64,000 bases of DNA from Planctomycetota bacterium (lineage in GTDB: Bacteria; Planctomycetota; UBA1135; GCA-002748355): NCBI GenBank assembly GCA_020638795.1, contig JACKHW010000001.1:797438-861437 (forward strand), read 5' to 3'. Each line of letters opens with the position of its first letter. Position 1 is the stretch's first letter. Position numbers and translations under genes: made by a program. The notes under the pieces were generated by a model. That model saw only the letters and a program-made list of their open reading frames with translations, did no database searches and was not told the DNA's origin. Positions 32,083 to 42,180 of this stretch are shown one piece after another.

Positions 32083-34803
32083 ATGAAGCGCCAATTCTCC
32101 CTCGTGACGGCTCTCGTCGTTCCCGTACTTGCTTCTCTGACCGTCCCTGGTTGCGGAGTCACACCAACCGGTGACGATGCGCAGACCGCGCGCAGTGATG
32201 CGAGCATCCTCATCGAAGACCGCGGCCCGGAAGGCGACGAGGCCGAAGCCGAGGCGCTGCCGAAGGGCGTTACGCGTCACTACACGAAGCGGCTCGATGC
32301 GAACGGTACGGTTCCACATGACGCCATCGGTCGCATGGTCGCGCAAGCCGACGCGATGGTCGCGGCGCGTCCTCTCGCTGCAGTCGATGCCCTCACCAAT
32401 TGGAAGGCACTCGGTCCTGGCAACGTCGGCGGCCGTGTGCGCGCGATCCTCATCCACCCGACGACGCCGACGACGATGTGGCTCGGCTCGGTCGGCGGCG
32501 GTGTGTGGAAGACGACCAACGGCGGTTCGTCGTGGTTCGCACTCGATGGCATCGCGCCCTACATGGCGATCACGAGCCTCGTGATGGATCCGAAGAACTC
32601 GAATCGCATCTTCGCCGGCACCGGTGAAGGCGTCTTCTTCGACACGTTGCAAGGCTCGTCGAATCTCGCGGCACCGATGGGTGCAGGCGTCTTCGTCACG
32701 ACCGATGGTGGAACCAACTGGTCGCGGCTCGCGAGCACGGTCGGCACCGATTGGGAGTCCGTCGGCCGCCTCGCCATCGACCCGAACAACAGCAACGTAC
32801 TTCTCGCCGGTACCAACTCCGGCATTCAGCGCAGCACCGACGGTGGCGCGACGTGGACCAAGGTCGCCTCCGATACCACGCTCGATATCGATTGGCATCC
32901 GACGGACTCGATGCAAGTCGTCGCCGGAACGCGCGATGGCTATGCGCTCTATTCGACCAACGGCGGTGTCACGTGGTCGCAAGCCGGGGGCGTTCCGAAG
33001 AGCCTGCGCATCGAAGTCGCGTATGCACGCAGTAGCCCGACGACCGTCTACGCGACCGCGAGCGACGCTTCGGAAACCATCTCGATCTTCCGTTCGTCGG
33101 ACGGCGGCAAGACGTACACGTATCGCTCGCCGAACCAGATCAACACCTACTCGCGCTACAACAACACGCTGTGGGTCGACCCGACCGATCCGAATCACTT
33201 CGTCCTCGGTGCGATCAATCTCTACAAGAGCATGAACGGCGGGGCGACGGTGACGACGGCGGGCACGAGCACGCAGAACGTCGGCGCGCCGCTCTATTAC
33301 GACATCCACGCTCTGGTCGAGCATCCGCAATACGATGGGGTGACGAACCAGACGCTGTTCGAAGGTGACGATGGCGGCATCCACCGCACGACGAATGCGC
33401 GGAGCACGCCACCGAGCTGGCAAGAACTCAACAACACGCTGTCGATCAACCAGTTCTACGGCGCAGCGATCTCCCCAGATGGCAGCCGCATCGTCGGTGG
33501 TCTCCAGGACCAGGGTTCGCTCGTCTACACTGGCAACTCCGAAGGTTGGGCCAAGGTGCTCTCTGGCGACGGCTCGCTCTGCGCTTGGGACCCGACGAAC
33601 CCCAGTGTCTGCTACGCGCAGATCTACTGGATCCGCGTGTATCGCAGCACGAACAGCGGCGGGCGCTTCTCGTCGATCGGCACGTCGTCGAACATCCCCG
33701 ACGCCGGCTCGAACTTCGCGCCGAGCATCGTGCTCGACCCCAACAACTCGGACCGCATGTATTTCGCAGGCGCCGCCCTTTGGCGTTCGGACAACGTGCG
33801 TACGGCCTCGCGCCCGACGTGGAGTCAGGTCAAGCCGCGCCTCAACTGCCCGATGGAGCACTACGACAGTGCGCACTTCGCCGCTGACCCGCCATGCAAC
33901 ATCAGCACGATGGTGGCCGCGAAGGGCAACTCCGACATCGTTTGGGTCGGCCACAACAACGGCCAGCTCTACAAGTCGACCAACGCGACCTCGGCCTCGC
34001 CGACGTGGACTCGCATGGATCGAGCGCCGATGCCGGCGCGCTGGGTCGGCCGCATCGCGATCGACGAGAAGGACCCCAACCGCGTCTACGTCGCATTCAT
34101 GGGCTACCACGGCGACAACGTGTGGCGCACCGAGGACGGCGGCGCGTCATGGATGCTCATCACCGGTTCGGGATCGAGCGCATTGCCGAGCGCGCCGGTG
34201 ACGTCCCTCGCGCTGCATCGGGACATTCCGGGCGTGATTTTCGCCGGGACCGACGCCGGGCTCTACTGGTCGCTCGACGACGGCCGTAGCTGGGATGCGA
34301 GCCTGCAGTCGACTCGAGTCTCCGGCGTCGAAGAGCTCGTCTGGCAGGACAACGACACGTTGATGATCGTGACGCACGGGCGCGGCATCTACATGGCCGA
34401 CACCGTGGCCGTCGCCGGCGCGCGTCCGGTCGGGTCGTCGTGCGGCATCGCGGCGCCTCCGCGGCTCGTCGCATCGGCGCCGTCACTCGGATCGAGTCAG
34501 GTCTATGCCGCGACAGGTGCCGCGCCGTCGGCTCCGGTGCAGCTGTTCTTGTCGCCAGGTGCGCCGACACCGATTCCGCTCGGCAACAACTGCACACTCC
34601 AACCCGACCTCACGACGATGATCATCATTCCAGCGGGGGCGACGACGGCGAGTGGCGCGTGGAATGCCAACGTGCCGATCCCGTCGACGAGCTCGCTCGC
34701 GGGTGTGCGCCTGACGAGCCAGCTCTTCGTGCTCGCACAGAGCGGGCCACTGCTCGGTATCGCCGAGCTGTCGAACGGCGTCGAGATGCGCATCGGGCAG
34801 TAG
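32083..34803 (+). CDS. Lipoprotein with sortilin/BNR-like propeller repeats
   Basis: A 906-residue protein. ATG 32083 starts a lipoprotein signal with lipobox VPGC. From about residue 100 there are repeated BNR/sortilin-type motifs: VWKTTNGGSSW, VFVTTDGGTNWSRL, IQRSTDGGATWTKV, LYSTNGGVTWSQ, IFRSSDGGKTYTY and VWRTEDGGASWMLI. This S/T-x-D/N-GG-x-x-W pattern marks beta-propellers of the VPS10/xyloglucanase-like superfamily, and the spacing suggests two propellers. No sialidase or glycosidase catalytic set was identified. The last about 120 residues are the shared C-terminal domain type, ending LSNGVEMRIGQ. It is likely surface-exposed; function unknown. Confidence 0.78.
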   Translation: MKRQFSLVTALVVPVLASLTVPGCGVTPTGDDAQTARSDASILIEDRGPEGDEAEAEALPKGVTRHYTKRLDANGTVPHDAIGRMVAQADAMVAARPLAAVDALTNWKALGPGNVGGRVRAILIHPTTPTTMWLGSVGGGVWKTTNGGSSWFALDGIAPYMAITSLVMDPKNSNRIFAGTGEGVFFDTLQGSSNLAAPMGAGVFVTTDGGTNWSRLASTVGTDWESVGRLAIDPNNSNVLLAGTNSGIQRSTDGGATWTKVASDTTLDIDWHPTDSMQVVAGTRDGYALYSTNGGVTWSQAGGVPKSLRIEVAYARSSPTTVYATASDASETISIFRSSDGGKTYTYRSPNQINTYSRYNNTLWVDPTDPNHFVLGAINLYKSMNGGATVTTAGTSTQNVGAPLYYDIHALVEHPQYDGVTNQTLFEGDDGGIHRTTNARSTPPSWQELNNTLSINQFYGAAISPDGSRIVGGLQDQGSLVYTGNSEGWAKVLSGDGSLCAWDPTNPSVCYAQIYWIRVYRSTNSGGRFSSIGTSSNIPDAGSNFAPSIVLDPNNSDRMYFAGAALWRSDNVRTASRPTWSQVKPRLNCPMEHYDSAHFAADPPCNISTMVAAKGNSDIVWVGHNNGQLYKSTNATSASPTWTRMDRAPMPARWVGRIAIDEKDPNRVYVAFMGYHGDNVWRTEDGGASWMLITGSGSSALPSAPVTSLALHRDIPGVIFAGTDAGLYWSLDDGRSWDASLQSTRVSGVEELVWQDNDTLMIVTHGRGIYMADTVAVAGARPVGSSCGIAAPPRLVASAPSLGSSQVYAATGAAPSAPVQLFLSPGAPTPIPLGNNCTLQPDLTTMIIIPAGATTASGAWNANVPIPSTSSLAGVRLTSQLFVLAQSGPLLGIAELSNGVEMRIGQ

Positions 34804-35017
34804 AAGCGCGGCCGAGAAGTCGGGTGCCGCGTGCGTGCTCGAGGACTCGGCCGGGGTTCCACTCCTGCATCCTCACGCTCCACGGACCAAAAGAATCGGA
34901 TTTCGTGAGGGCGTGCGATACGGAACGGGGCATGTAGACGAGGTCGATGCCAGGAGAGGCTCGTGGGGGCACGCGCGTCGATCGACTTCTACCTACTTCG
35001 TCTCGAGAGGTCCTGTT

Positions 35018-38000
35018 TTGGGACAACACCACCTCGTCGTCGCGACGGTCGTGTCGAGGGTCACCTCGACGGCCGTCTGCCGTCTCGCCGCGCGGTTCGG
35101 AATCGTGGGCTTTCTTCTCGCCGCGCCCCTGGTCGCTCAGCATCCGACCAACCTCAGGTCACAGGTGCGGCTCCTCGGGTCCACCGAGCATGCGCGGGAG
35201 GTGATGCTTCCGCCACCCGACCGTCCGCGCGAGCGGTCCCCGAAGCACGAGCCCGAGCGCGTCGTGCCTTACTTCGACGCGGGCTTGCCCCAACCGGTCG
35301 GCAGGCCGTCGGACGTGAAGACGGGCGCCGCAGGGCCGCTTGCCGGACCGTGCGATCCCTATCTGTTCAAGCACTCCGAGATCACGGTCGGCACGCTCGC
35401 CGACCGATCTCTCATCGGCGAACCATCCGTTTCGTTGCGCGGCAACACGGACCCGAACAACACGCAAGCCTTCGCCACCGGGAATTGGTGGGGCGCTCTG
35501 TCGACCGACTCGGGGTCGTCCTGGAGCAGCGTCAGCCCGTCGTCCAAGTTCAGTTCGCTCGACGGTGGGTTCTGCTGCGATCAGCGGACGATGTACGCGA
35601 GCGAGACGGACATGACGTTCTGGTACCTGCAATACAGCTACAGCAGCAGTACGAAACGTGGCTCCGTTCGCGTCGCGTATTGTCGAGGCAGCGAGCTCGA
35701 TACGGCGCGCTTCCCGTTCTCCAAGGTTTTCGATCCGCAGTTCTTCGGCCGTCCGAGTGGAGAGTGGCTCGACTTCCCGGACATCGCGATTTCACGTCGT
35801 CGAGTCTGGTTCACGTCCAACGTCTTCAACGCCGCGGGGTCGTACACGGCGACCGTGATCTGGAGCATGAAGCTCGCCGAGGTGCACGGCACGACGCCCG
35901 TGAACTTCATCGTGACGACGGCAGACACGACCCGCCTCGCTCAAGGCGCCGAAGACACGATGTACGCGGCATGCCATGGTGCGAACACGTCGACGCTGCA
36001 CGTGTACAAGTTCGCGGACGCGGACATGAGCTACGCGCACTTCGACCTGACCATGCCGTCTTGGACCGACGGAGGCCGGGGGCAATACGTCTCGAAGGCG
36101 CCGAACGGCACCAATTGGATGGGACGCTTCAGTGGGAAGCTGACGGCCGGATATGCGCTACCCAACGCGGGTGAGTACGGTTTCGGCTGGGCGTCGCGAC
36201 CACAGACGAACCGTCCACACGTCTTCTGTCGCTTCGTCCGCATCCGTGAGTCCGACGACACGCTGATCGCGGCTCAGGACATCTACAACAACAACTACGC
36301 GATCGCCTATCCCGCGACCCACGGCAACAGCGCTGGCGGAATCGGCTACGTCGTCGCTGCGGGTGGTAGCAACCGGAATCCGCAGAGCTATTGCGGGATC
36401 GTCGACGAGTGCTATCCGTCGTTCTTCAACCAGTTGTTCTGGAGCTTCACGGGAACGGACTCGAGCCCGGCAGGCGCCGAGTGGGGCGATTACTTCACCG
36501 TGCAGCCCCATCCCGTGCGCACGACGATGTTCGTCGGGACGGGTATGGGCATCCAGACCGTGTTCCTCCTCAAGGATCAGATCCCCGAGTTCGTTTGGTT
36601 CGGTCGCAACCACGACAGTAGGTATTGGATCCCGGTCAGCATCGGCTCGAAGTACATCGCTGCGGACAAGTCGGTCCATGCGTTCGAAGGCGTGCCGGTC
36701 GCGTGCACCAAGGACAAGCGCGACCGCACGAGCATCACGACCAATGGCTACGCCGTGTACGACGCCAGTGTCCCGATCACGTTGACCGCGCCCAAGAGTC
36801 ACAAGATCGGCAACGACGTGTACGAGTTCAGCTACTGGAACAACCGCACGAAGCCGTGGGGCGACTACGCCTACTCGACGAACCCGAGCCTGAGCATCAG
36901 CTCGACGGGCACGCGCGACGATCAGTGCATCGCGGTCTACAAGAAGACGCGACAGCTCGTGATCACATCGCGCGGACCGACTTCGGGTGTTCCGATCACG
37001 ACGTCGATCGTCGATGCGACCGGAAACGGCACCGGTCCGACTCCGCTCACGCGGTATTACTGGCGGACCGTGGCGCTCGACGCACCGGACTACCACACCG
37101 CGACCAACATCTGGAAGTTCGAGCGTTGGTGGGTCAACGGGAAGCCGCAGTCGGTCGGCAACACCCGCTTCGTCGTTCGCGAGGACGACACGTCGCTCGG
37201 CAACGGCACGATCACGCTCGAAGCGGAATACTCGGGGATCTACCGTGTGACGCCGTGGCCCGGTGCTTCTCCCGTCGACCAAGGCTGGGGTGACCACGTC
37301 GTCGCCGTCGGGGACATGGACCGGGACGGCTATGGGGACTATGGCGTGAGTGCGCCGTTCGCGGACAAGAGCAAGGGCGCTGATTCCGGCGTCGTGTCGT
37401 TCTACTCGGGCAAGACGCAGAAGTGGTTCCACGCGGTCGAAGGGCCGGTCGCTGGCGCCAAGATCGGCACGTCTCTGGTTGGCGCGGACTTCGACCAGGA
37501 CGGCTACGACGACGTGATGCTCGGAGGTGCGGGTGCGTACTCGGGCTGGGCCAGCAACATCTATTGGGTGTCCGGGCGCACGCGTGCCCTGGCGCGCGTC
37601 TGGGGCGACAGCAACGCGATCGCCGAGCACCTCGCGGTCGGCTACTTCAATGCGGACAAGTACCCGGACGTCGTCGCCAACTACGGAACGGATTCGATCC
37701 AAGCGCTTGGTTGGAGCACCGGGCGCATCTGGCTCGTGAAGACGGCCGGCAGGATCGGATCGCTCGCGGTCCTCGGCGATCGTGATGGTGACGGCTTCAG
37801 CGACGTGCTCGTCGGCATCCCTTCCTACTCGAACAACGCCGGGCGCATCGAGCTTCGTTCGGGAAGGAACGGAAGCCTGATCAACTCCATGAATGGCGCT
37901 GCCGGATCGGAACTCGGCTACGCGCTCGCCGCAATCGGTGACGTCAACAAGAACTGGGTCCCCGACTTCGCGGTCGGTGCACCGGGCAGCTCCAATGGAG

Positions 38001-38776
38001 GCGGACTCGTGCGCCTCATCGACGGCTCCTCGTTCGCGTTCTTGTCGTCGCGAACCGGAACGGATCGCTTCGGGTCGGCGCTCGCGGGCGTCGGTGACTT
38101 CGTGGGGGATGGCATTCCGGACGTCATGGCAGCAGACGCCAAGGGCGTCGTGCGCGTCCTGCGCGGGGTCGACGCCACTCGGATCTACCTCGAACTTCCA
38201 GGCGGTCCGACGTTCGGCCGATCGCTCGCGGCGATCGACACCAACGGAGATTCGATCCGCGACCTCATCATCGGCGAACCGACTGCGAACAGCGGAACGC
38301 TCTGGTGCTACGACAAGGCGACCGTGAGCGGGCCGTCGCGTTGGACCCGGTATGGCGCCACCTGTAAGGGGAGCAGTAACACCTACGCGCGCATCCTCGG
38401 TGCTCCGAGCACGCAGACGTCGCCCGAATATCTCGATGGTGCCCAGGCCAGGCTCGGCAGCGCTATTCGCATCTACGTGCGCGGGGGGGCGCGAAACTCC
38501 GTAGGCGTGCTGCGACTCGGCGCGGTGCGCAACGAGCTGCCGCTCGACGGAATCGGCATGCCCGGTTGCGTGCACCTCGTGCACAACATCGTCGCGTTCG
38601 GTCGGGCCACGGACAGGAACGGCGCCGCGGGCTTCGGCCCGCTCACGATCCCCAATGACACGCGCTACATCGGTGGCGACGTGCTCTGGCAGTGGGTCCT
38701 CGTCGACCCCGCGGCCAACGCCTTCGGGCTGACGATGTCGGACGCGGCAGCGATGCGGATCGGAGCGAAACGCTGA
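35018..38776 (+). CDS. Large secreted FG-GAP-repeat protein
   Basis: About 1252 residues if TTG 35018 is the start. That start has GAGAGG just upstream and gives a signal segment ending GIVGFLLAAPLVAQ. There is no suitable ATG between the preceding gene and this segment, so the start is uncertain. The first about 700 residues form a propeller-like or sandwich region (NTQAFATGNWWGALS, GGFCCDQRTMYASETDMTFW) of unknown type. From about 760 to 1110 there are FG-GAP/integrin-like calcium motifs, for example DMDRDGYGDYGV, DFDQDGYDDVML, DRDGDGFSDVLVG and DTNGDSIRDLIIG. The end is a C-terminal domain with GIGMPGC ... GLTMSDAAAMRIG, like those of other exported proteins in this window. Confidence 0.75.
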   Translation: MGQHHLVVATVVSRVTSTAVCRLAARFGIVGFLLAAPLVAQHPTNLRSQVRLLGSTEHAREVMLPPPDRPRERSPKHEPERVVPYFDAGLPQPVGRPSDVKTGAAGPLAGPCDPYLFKHSEITVGTLADRSLIGEPSVSLRGNTDPNNTQAFATGNWWGALSTDSGSSWSSVSPSSKFSSLDGGFCCDQRTMYASETDMTFWYLQYSYSSSTKRGSVRVAYCRGSELDTARFPFSKVFDPQFFGRPSGEWLDFPDIAISRRRVWFTSNVFNAAGSYTATVIWSMKLAEVHGTTPVNFIVTTADTTRLAQGAEDTMYAACHGANTSTLHVYKFADADMSYAHFDLTMPSWTDGGRGQYVSKAPNGTNWMGRFSGKLTAGYALPNAGEYGFGWASRPQTNRPHVFCRFVRIRESDDTLIAAQDIYNNNYAIAYPATHGNSAGGIGYVVAAGGSNRNPQSYCGIVDECYPSFFNQLFWSFTGTDSSPAGAEWGDYFTVQPHPVRTTMFVGTGMGIQTVFLLKDQIPEFVWFGRNHDSRYWIPVSIGSKYIAADKSVHAFEGVPVACTKDKRDRTSITTNGYAVYDASVPITLTAPKSHKIGNDVYEFSYWNNRTKPWGDYAYSTNPSLSISSTGTRDDQCIAVYKKTRQLVITSRGPTSGVPITTSIVDATGNGTGPTPLTRYYWRTVALDAPDYHTATNIWKFERWWVNGKPQSVGNTRFVVREDDTSLGNGTITLEAEYSGIYRVTPWPGASPVDQGWGDHVVAVGDMDRDGYGDYGVSAPFADKSKGADSGVVSFYSGKTQKWFHAVEGPVAGAKIGTSLVGADFDQDGYDDVMLGGAGAYSGWASNIYWVSGRTRALARVWGDSNAIAEHLAVGYFNADKYPDVVANYGTDSIQALGWSTGRIWLVKTAGRIGSLAVLGDRDGDGFSDVLVGIPSYSNNAGRIELRSGRNGSLINSMNGAAGSELGYALAAIGDVNKNWVPDFAVGAPGSSNGGGLVRLIDGSSFAFLSSRTGTDRFGSALAGVGDFVGDGIPDVMAADAKGVVRVLRGVDATRIYLELPGGPTFGRSLAAIDTNGDSIRDLIIGEPTANSGTLWCYDKATVSGPSRWTRYGATCKGSSNTYARILGAPSTQTSPEYLDGAQARLGSAIRIYVRGGARNSVGVLRLGAVRNELPLDGIGMPGCVHLVHNIVAFGRATDRNGAAGFGPLTIPNDTRYIGGDVLWQWVLVDPAANAFGLTMSDAAAMRIGAKR

Positions 38777-39000
38777 GGTCCCGACCCGTCCGCGGCTCAC
38801 CCTCACGGGGCTTCGTGACCTGCAGCCACGCCGACACGGGCCGAAACTGGACAGCCTCGTCCGTGACATGGCACGTTATACTCCGAACGGAAATAGCAGC
38901 GGCGACCAGCGTCCGGGACGCGCCGCGCGACGGACGCCGGGGACGACGAGTCTGACGCCCGTCCGAAGGTTTGAGCAGATCTCCTCGCTGGAGTCGACGA

Positions 39001-42000
39001 ATGAGCAACGCGGGTCGAGACCTGCCTTCCGATGGTCGTGAGCGTCCAGGAACCGCGGACGAACCGAAGGCGGAGGACTCAGGACTCGACCGTACCGTTC
39101 CTGCAAAGCGTCGAAGTCCGGCGCCTGCGAGCGGCGACGGCGTCACCGAGGCCGACGACGGGATCGTCTCGAGGACCATACCCTCTCCGAAGCGCCCGCG
39201 AAGATCCGCGAGCGAGAAGCCGACAGCGAAACCCAGCGCCGAGGACGTCACGCAAGTCCGTGCGGCACAGCGGCCGAAGGCGAACCAGTACGGCAACTCC
39301 GTGATCGGCAGCGAGATCGACGGCTACGTCGTCGAAGCTCTGCTCGGGCGTGGCGCGACAAGCGTCGTCTACAAGGCCATCGAGCCCAACTCGGGACGAT
39401 CCGTCGCTCTCAAGCTCATGAGCGCATCGCTCCTCGACGACACGCATGCCCGTCGCCAGCTGCTGCGCGAGCCCAAGGTGGCCGCCGCTCTCGAATGTCG
39501 CTACATCGCGAAGATCTACAGCAGCCGCGCCGTCGACGACTACTTCTACATTGCCTACGAATTCTGTGACGCTGGATCGATCGGCGACTACGCCGCGAAG
39601 TTCCCACAGGGGCGCCTACCGGCCGACGTGGCTCTACGCTTCCTCAAGCACGCGGTCGAAGGACTGCTCGTCGCGGAGAGACACAGGACCAACGGCGTCT
39701 CGACCCCGGTTCTTCACCGCGACATCAAGCCCGACAACCTACTGCTGAAGACGTGCCAGGTTGACTCGGGTGAAGTGCTCGAAGTCCGCATCGGGGACTT
39801 CGGAGCGGGGAAGATCCTCGAAGGCGACGTCGATCAGACGATCGGGCCGATGACCGTTCGATACGCGGCGCCGGAGCGCATCACATACGACGATTCGAGC
39901 GCCACGATCGATCACCGCAGCGATATGCACTCGCTCGGTTCGACGTTCTACCACCTGCTGACCGGCCGTCCGGCCGCGACAGGCAACGACCGCAACGACA
40001 TCATCCGCTTCGCGGCCACGACCGAGTACTTGAGCCCGAGGAAAGTCGTGAGCGACGTTCCGTACGAGCTCGACAAAGTCATCCGCAAGATGACGCGTCG
40101 CTATGCCAAGGATCGCTACCAGAGCTTCGAAGATCTGCGGAAGGCCCTCGAAGTCATCGACCTCGGCGCTGAACGCCCCGAGGGGGCCGTGGACGAAGAG
40201 GACGAGATCGTCGCGGTCGAGTCGGACTCCGGGCCGAGCGCGGCGGCAAAGCGCACGTTCGCGGCGATCCTCGTCACGGCGATCCTCGCAGGTGGCGGCT
40301 ACTGGTACTGGAGCCAGGGACGGAACGGCGACGGTGGAACCACGAACGGCGGGAACAGCGGCGACAATGGTCGCGGAACCTCGCAGAAGCCACTGCTGTA
40401 CCAGGATGTCCGAACGCGGATCGCGAACTGGACGCCGATCCAGACCCGCGTCGAAAATCTCGAGGCGCAGATCGACGACACAGTGGCACCACCTGCACTC
40501 GTGAAGCGCGTCGCGGACGTGAAGTCCCGCGTCGAGGGCGAACTCGCGTCCCTGATCGCTCTCAAATCGCAAAAAGGCGAGGATCACCGCGCGAACGCGG
40601 CGGGCAGCAACGAGGAGGAACAGCGTGGCTCGCTGGACGCGGAGGAACAGCGGGTCGCGAAAGCACTCTCGGACATCGGTGCGTTGGACCTAGCCTGGCA
40701 GACCTACTCCTCCATCCACCAGAGCATCACAGCGTGCGCGAGCGCGATTGGCAGCAAATCAACAGCCGCGTCGCTCCTGCAGCTGGAGCCGATCAAAGAG
40801 CAGATTCGAAGCCCCGAGATCGCGGACTACTCCAACTCGCTGTTTCTCCTCTTCAACGAGACCGCAGGCAAGATCCAGACGGAGGCGACTCGACGGAACG
40901 GGCTGCTCTCCGCGATCCGAACGCGCGTCGACAAAGGCGATGAGCTCGCGAAGATCACCGAGGATCTCAGCAGCCGGATCGACGAACTCAGCAAGCTCGG
41001 AGAGACCGAGCTCGTCGAGAGTGCTCGCGCATACCAGGGCAAGCTCACGCCGCTTGCACCCATCGCGTCGCTCGTCCACCGACTGAACAGTGCGGAACCC
41101 GCAACGGAATGCCAAGACATCGGTCGCTTGGATCAGGCGCTCGACAAGCTCGGCTCAGACACCGACTCGTCGGTTCACAGTTGGAAGCAGCGGGCTCGCG
41201 AGGCGATGCGCGAGCCTATCGTGAGCGGACTGTCGTCGATCGCGAAGCAACTGCACAGCAGCGCCAAGACCGAGATCGACGCGCGACTCGACAAGATCGC
41301 GGATGACCAGGAGATGCCTGCGTACGGCGAGTACCTCGCGAAGGGCAAGCAGATCCTGAGCTTCGCGAAGAAACACCGCTTGTTCACGGACGCCGACGTC
41401 GAGAGCTTGAAGGCGGCGATCGGTTCCCTCGAGCTCCCCAAGGCCGATTCGGATTCGGGCACCGCGTCACCGCGCTGGCCCGCGGGCTGGACGCAAGCGA
41501 TGATCGACGCGTGGGACGAGCCCGCCGAGCCGCCTGCCGCGCCGCTGGAGCGTGTCGGTGATCACTGGCAGATCAAGGACCGTCCCGTGCCGATGGCGCT
41601 CGTCAAGGTCGGTGACGGCGCGGCCGCGGAATACTGGTTGATCGACGTGCACGAAGTGACGCTCGACGAGTTTCATCGAAAGCTTGTCGGCAAGAGCCGT
41701 GTCGGCGAGCAGCACTGGAAGGGCCTCGCTGCCGACTACGGCCCCGCTCGAGACGAGACGAAGACAACGAAACCCGCGCTGTTCTTCAGCGCGTCCACCG
41801 AAGTCGCGAAAGACTACTGCGACTCGTTTCCGAGCAGTTACGAACTGCGAGTGCCGACGCTGCAAGTCCTAGAGGCCCTCGTTAAGAGCGCTCGCGATCC
41901 AGTCGACTACGGGACGCCCGATTTCAAAGCCACTCCCGTCCGCGGTCAGTTCGTCGACATGATCGGGAAGATCGAAGGGCTGCGCTCAGGTCTCGCCGAA

Positions 42001-42180
42001 CTCTGCCAAGATGCGAACGGGGATACCTGGCAGGTATTCGGCGTCTCGACATACTACGGACGCTACCCCGTACCCGCGAAGCCTCTCGACCGCGCGCTCT
42101 TCAGCACGAAAGCGGAAGTGTTCAGCTGTGCAGAGTATGGCTTTCGCTGCGCGATCTCTCTCCGACCAAAGCCGCGATGA
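39001..42180 (+). CDS. Membrane-anchored Ser/Thr kinase with degenerate sulfatase-modifying-like domain
   Basis: A 1059-residue protein. ATG 39001 has TGGAG about eight bases upstream. A basic, Pro/Ser-rich tail of 100 residues leads into a Hanks kinase (about 105-387) with GRGATSVVYKA, VALKLM, HRDIKPDN (from 239), GDFGAGK and YAAPERITY all intact. One membrane helix lies at about 419-437 (AAILVTAILAGGGYWYW), then Gly/Asn-rich sequence and a long helical region. Residues about 864-1057 look like a worn FGE/sulfatase-modifying domain (HEVTLDEFHRKL, ending FSCAEYGFRCAI) without the usual active-site context. The stop overlaps the ATG of the next lipoprotein gene. Location near the type VI secretion genes suggests a PpkA-like regulator, but eight kilobases and other genes lie between. 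Confidence 0.8.
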   Translation: MSNAGRDLPSDGRERPGTADEPKAEDSGLDRTVPAKRRSPAPASGDGVTEADDGIVSRTIPSPKRPRRSASEKPTAKPSAEDVTQVRAAQRPKANQYGNSVIGSEIDGYVVEALLGRGATSVVYKAIEPNSGRSVALKLMSASLLDDTHARRQLLREPKVAAALECRYIAKIYSSRAVDDYFYIAYEFCDAGSIGDYAAKFPQGRLPADVALRFLKHAVEGLLVAERHRTNGVSTPVLHRDIKPDNLLLKTCQVDSGEVLEVRIGDFGAGKILEGDVDQTIGPMTVRYAAPERITYDDSSATIDHRSDMHSLGSTFYHLLTGRPAATGNDRNDIIRFAATTEYLSPRKVVSDVPYELDKVIRKMTRRYAKDRYQSFEDLRKALEVIDLGAERPEGAVDEEDEIVAVESDSGPSAAAKRTFAAILVTAILAGGGYWYWSQGRNGDGGTTNGGNSGDNGRGTSQKPLLYQDVRTRIANWTPIQTRVENLEAQIDDTVAPPALVKRVADVKSRVEGELASLIALKSQKGEDHRANAAGSNEEEQRGSLDAEEQRVAKALSDIGALDLAWQTYSSIHQSITACASAIGSKSTAASLLQLEPIKEQIRSPEIADYSNSLFLLFNETAGKIQTEATRRNGLLSAIRTRVDKGDELAKITEDLSSRIDELSKLGETELVESARAYQGKLTPLAPIASLVHRLNSAEPATECQDIGRLDQALDKLGSDTDSSVHSWKQRAREAMREPIVSGLSSIAKQLHSSAKTEIDARLDKIADDQEMPAYGEYLAKGKQILSFAKKHRLFTDADVESLKAAIGSLELPKADSDSGTASPRWPAGWTQAMIDAWDEPAEPPAAPLERVGDHWQIKDRPVPMALVKVGDGAAAEYWLIDVHEVTLDEFHRKLVGKSRVGEQHWKGLAADYGPARDETKTTKPALFFSASTEVAKDYCDSFPSSYELRVPTLQVLEALVKSARDPVDYGTPDFKATPVRGQFVDMIGKIEGLRSGLAELCQDANGDTWQVFGVSTYYGRYPVPAKPLDRALFSTKAEVFSCAEYGFRCAISLRPKPR

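Noticed and set aside
31987..34110. About 700-codon antisense frame opposite the BNR-like lipoprotein
   Set aside because: Composition is typical of an antisense shadow in GC-rich DNA; the plus strand has clear propeller repeats and a lipobox.
36158..38869. Very long antisense open frame (about 900 codons) opposite the FG-GAP protein
   Set aside because: It mirrors the codon pattern of the real gene, is extremely Arg/Val/Asp/His-rich without domain patterns, and the plus-strand frame has signal peptide, calcium motifs and a family C-terminus.
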